The translations under genes and the position numbers were made by a program. The notes below the pieces were generated by a model, which was not told the DNA's origin, did no database searches, and saw nothing but the letters and a program-made list of their open reading frames with translations. A stretch of DNA of 64,000 nt from Trichobilharzia szidati (Eukaryota; Platyhelminthes; Trematoda; Strigeidida; Schistosomatidae). The DNA lies in NCBI GenBank assembly GCA_944472155.2, contig OX235279.1, forward strand, positions 155,456,199-155,520,198, written 5' to 3'. Shown here in pieces: positions 63,641 through 64,000 of this stretch; positions within the stretch are counted from its first letter, which is position 1, and every line of letters begins with the position of its first letter.

Positions 63641-63699
63641 GAGTTAGGCTAGATAGCTAGATAGATAAACAGTTGGATAGCTAGGTAGGTAGGTAATAT

Positions 63700-64000
63700 C
63701 GACCACTTTCACTAAAACAACAAGATCAACCACTACTACTTCTATTTATTGTTATTTTTTGTTTGTTTTTAACCACTGTTTACTCTTACCTTGGTGTTAT
63801 TTATTTGTCTTCTCAAGTTAGTACTAACAGCATTATACAGAGTACCACTTGTAATAATGACACATTCCTATTATTCTAATGACTAATTCTGGTTTCCAAG
63901 TCTGATTGATTGACTGAGTGATTGTTTGCAGTCGGGTTTTTTCACACTTTTAGTAGTACTTATCATATTCTACACCAGATTTATGAATGGAGTTTTTGAT
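63700..64000. other. No gene recognised at right edge
   Basis: AT-rich; an acceptor-like CTTCTCAAG at about 63818 is followed by codons that do not resemble the rest of a BEN domain, so I do not call an exon. Confidence 0.4.

Noticed and set aside
63818..63900. The next exon of the BEN-like gene
   Set aside because: The acceptor is plausible, but the codons do not resemble the second half of a BEN domain and soon stop.

Overview
The window looks like genomic DNA of a blood fluke (Schistosoma or a close trematode relative; species not resolvable by eye). It is AT-rich, has TA microsatellites, long introns packed with old retroelements, Asn/Ser/Thr homopolymer tracts inside proteins, and 37-42 bp introns at the 5' end of a gene. 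Those features, together with the particular LINE and Penelope-like protein families, are typical of schistosomes. No bacterial-style operons, rRNA genes or CRISPR arrays are present.

The left half (about 3.9-35.8 kb, minus strand) is essentially one gene. Eleven exons can be joined with all GT/AG borders and reading phases agreeing. They give an open frame of 3,519 nt (1,172 residues plus stop) that I identify as a RalGPS-type guanine-nucleotide exchange factor: an N-terminal RasGEF (CDC25-like) domain, a long proline/asparagine/histidine-rich linker with PxxP motifs, and a C-terminal PH domain interrupted by large low-complexity insertions. The first four exons lie within 470 bp; the other introns are 2-7 kb and filled with mobile elements.

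The right half (about 36-62 kb, plus strand) is mostly the 23 kb intron of a divergently transcribed gene. One exon (37635-38465) is Asn/Ser/Thr-rich and ends in an acidic segment. The next (61739-61931) resembles the first half of a BEN domain. The phases match, and the gene probably continues past the right edge. About 300 bp separate the RalGPS start codon from a possible first exon of this gene, so the interval may be a bidirectional promoter.

The mobile elements fall into recurring families: (1) an APE/RTE-like LINE ('LINE-1' below, unrelated to mammalian L1) with about twenty fragments on both strands, including a nested insertion, a fold-back pair and a subfamily that seems to have multiplied after it was already broken; (2) a second RTE-type LINE ('RTE-2'); (3) CR1-like RT pieces; (4) Penelope-like elements (PLE) of at least three kinds, two with inverted rather than direct terminal repeats; (5) a tRNA-derived SINE, two copies with clear target-site duplications, whose 3' tail matches RTE-2; (6) a tRNA-like sequence sitting between long inverted repeats, in at least six copies; (7) a single 649 bp retroposon with a perfect 14 bp target-site duplication next to a RalGPS exon; (8) two unidentified dispersed repeats, D and E. 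All autonomous elements seen are broken. Reconstruction was by eye, so element edges are approximate unless a duplication or splice site fixes them.
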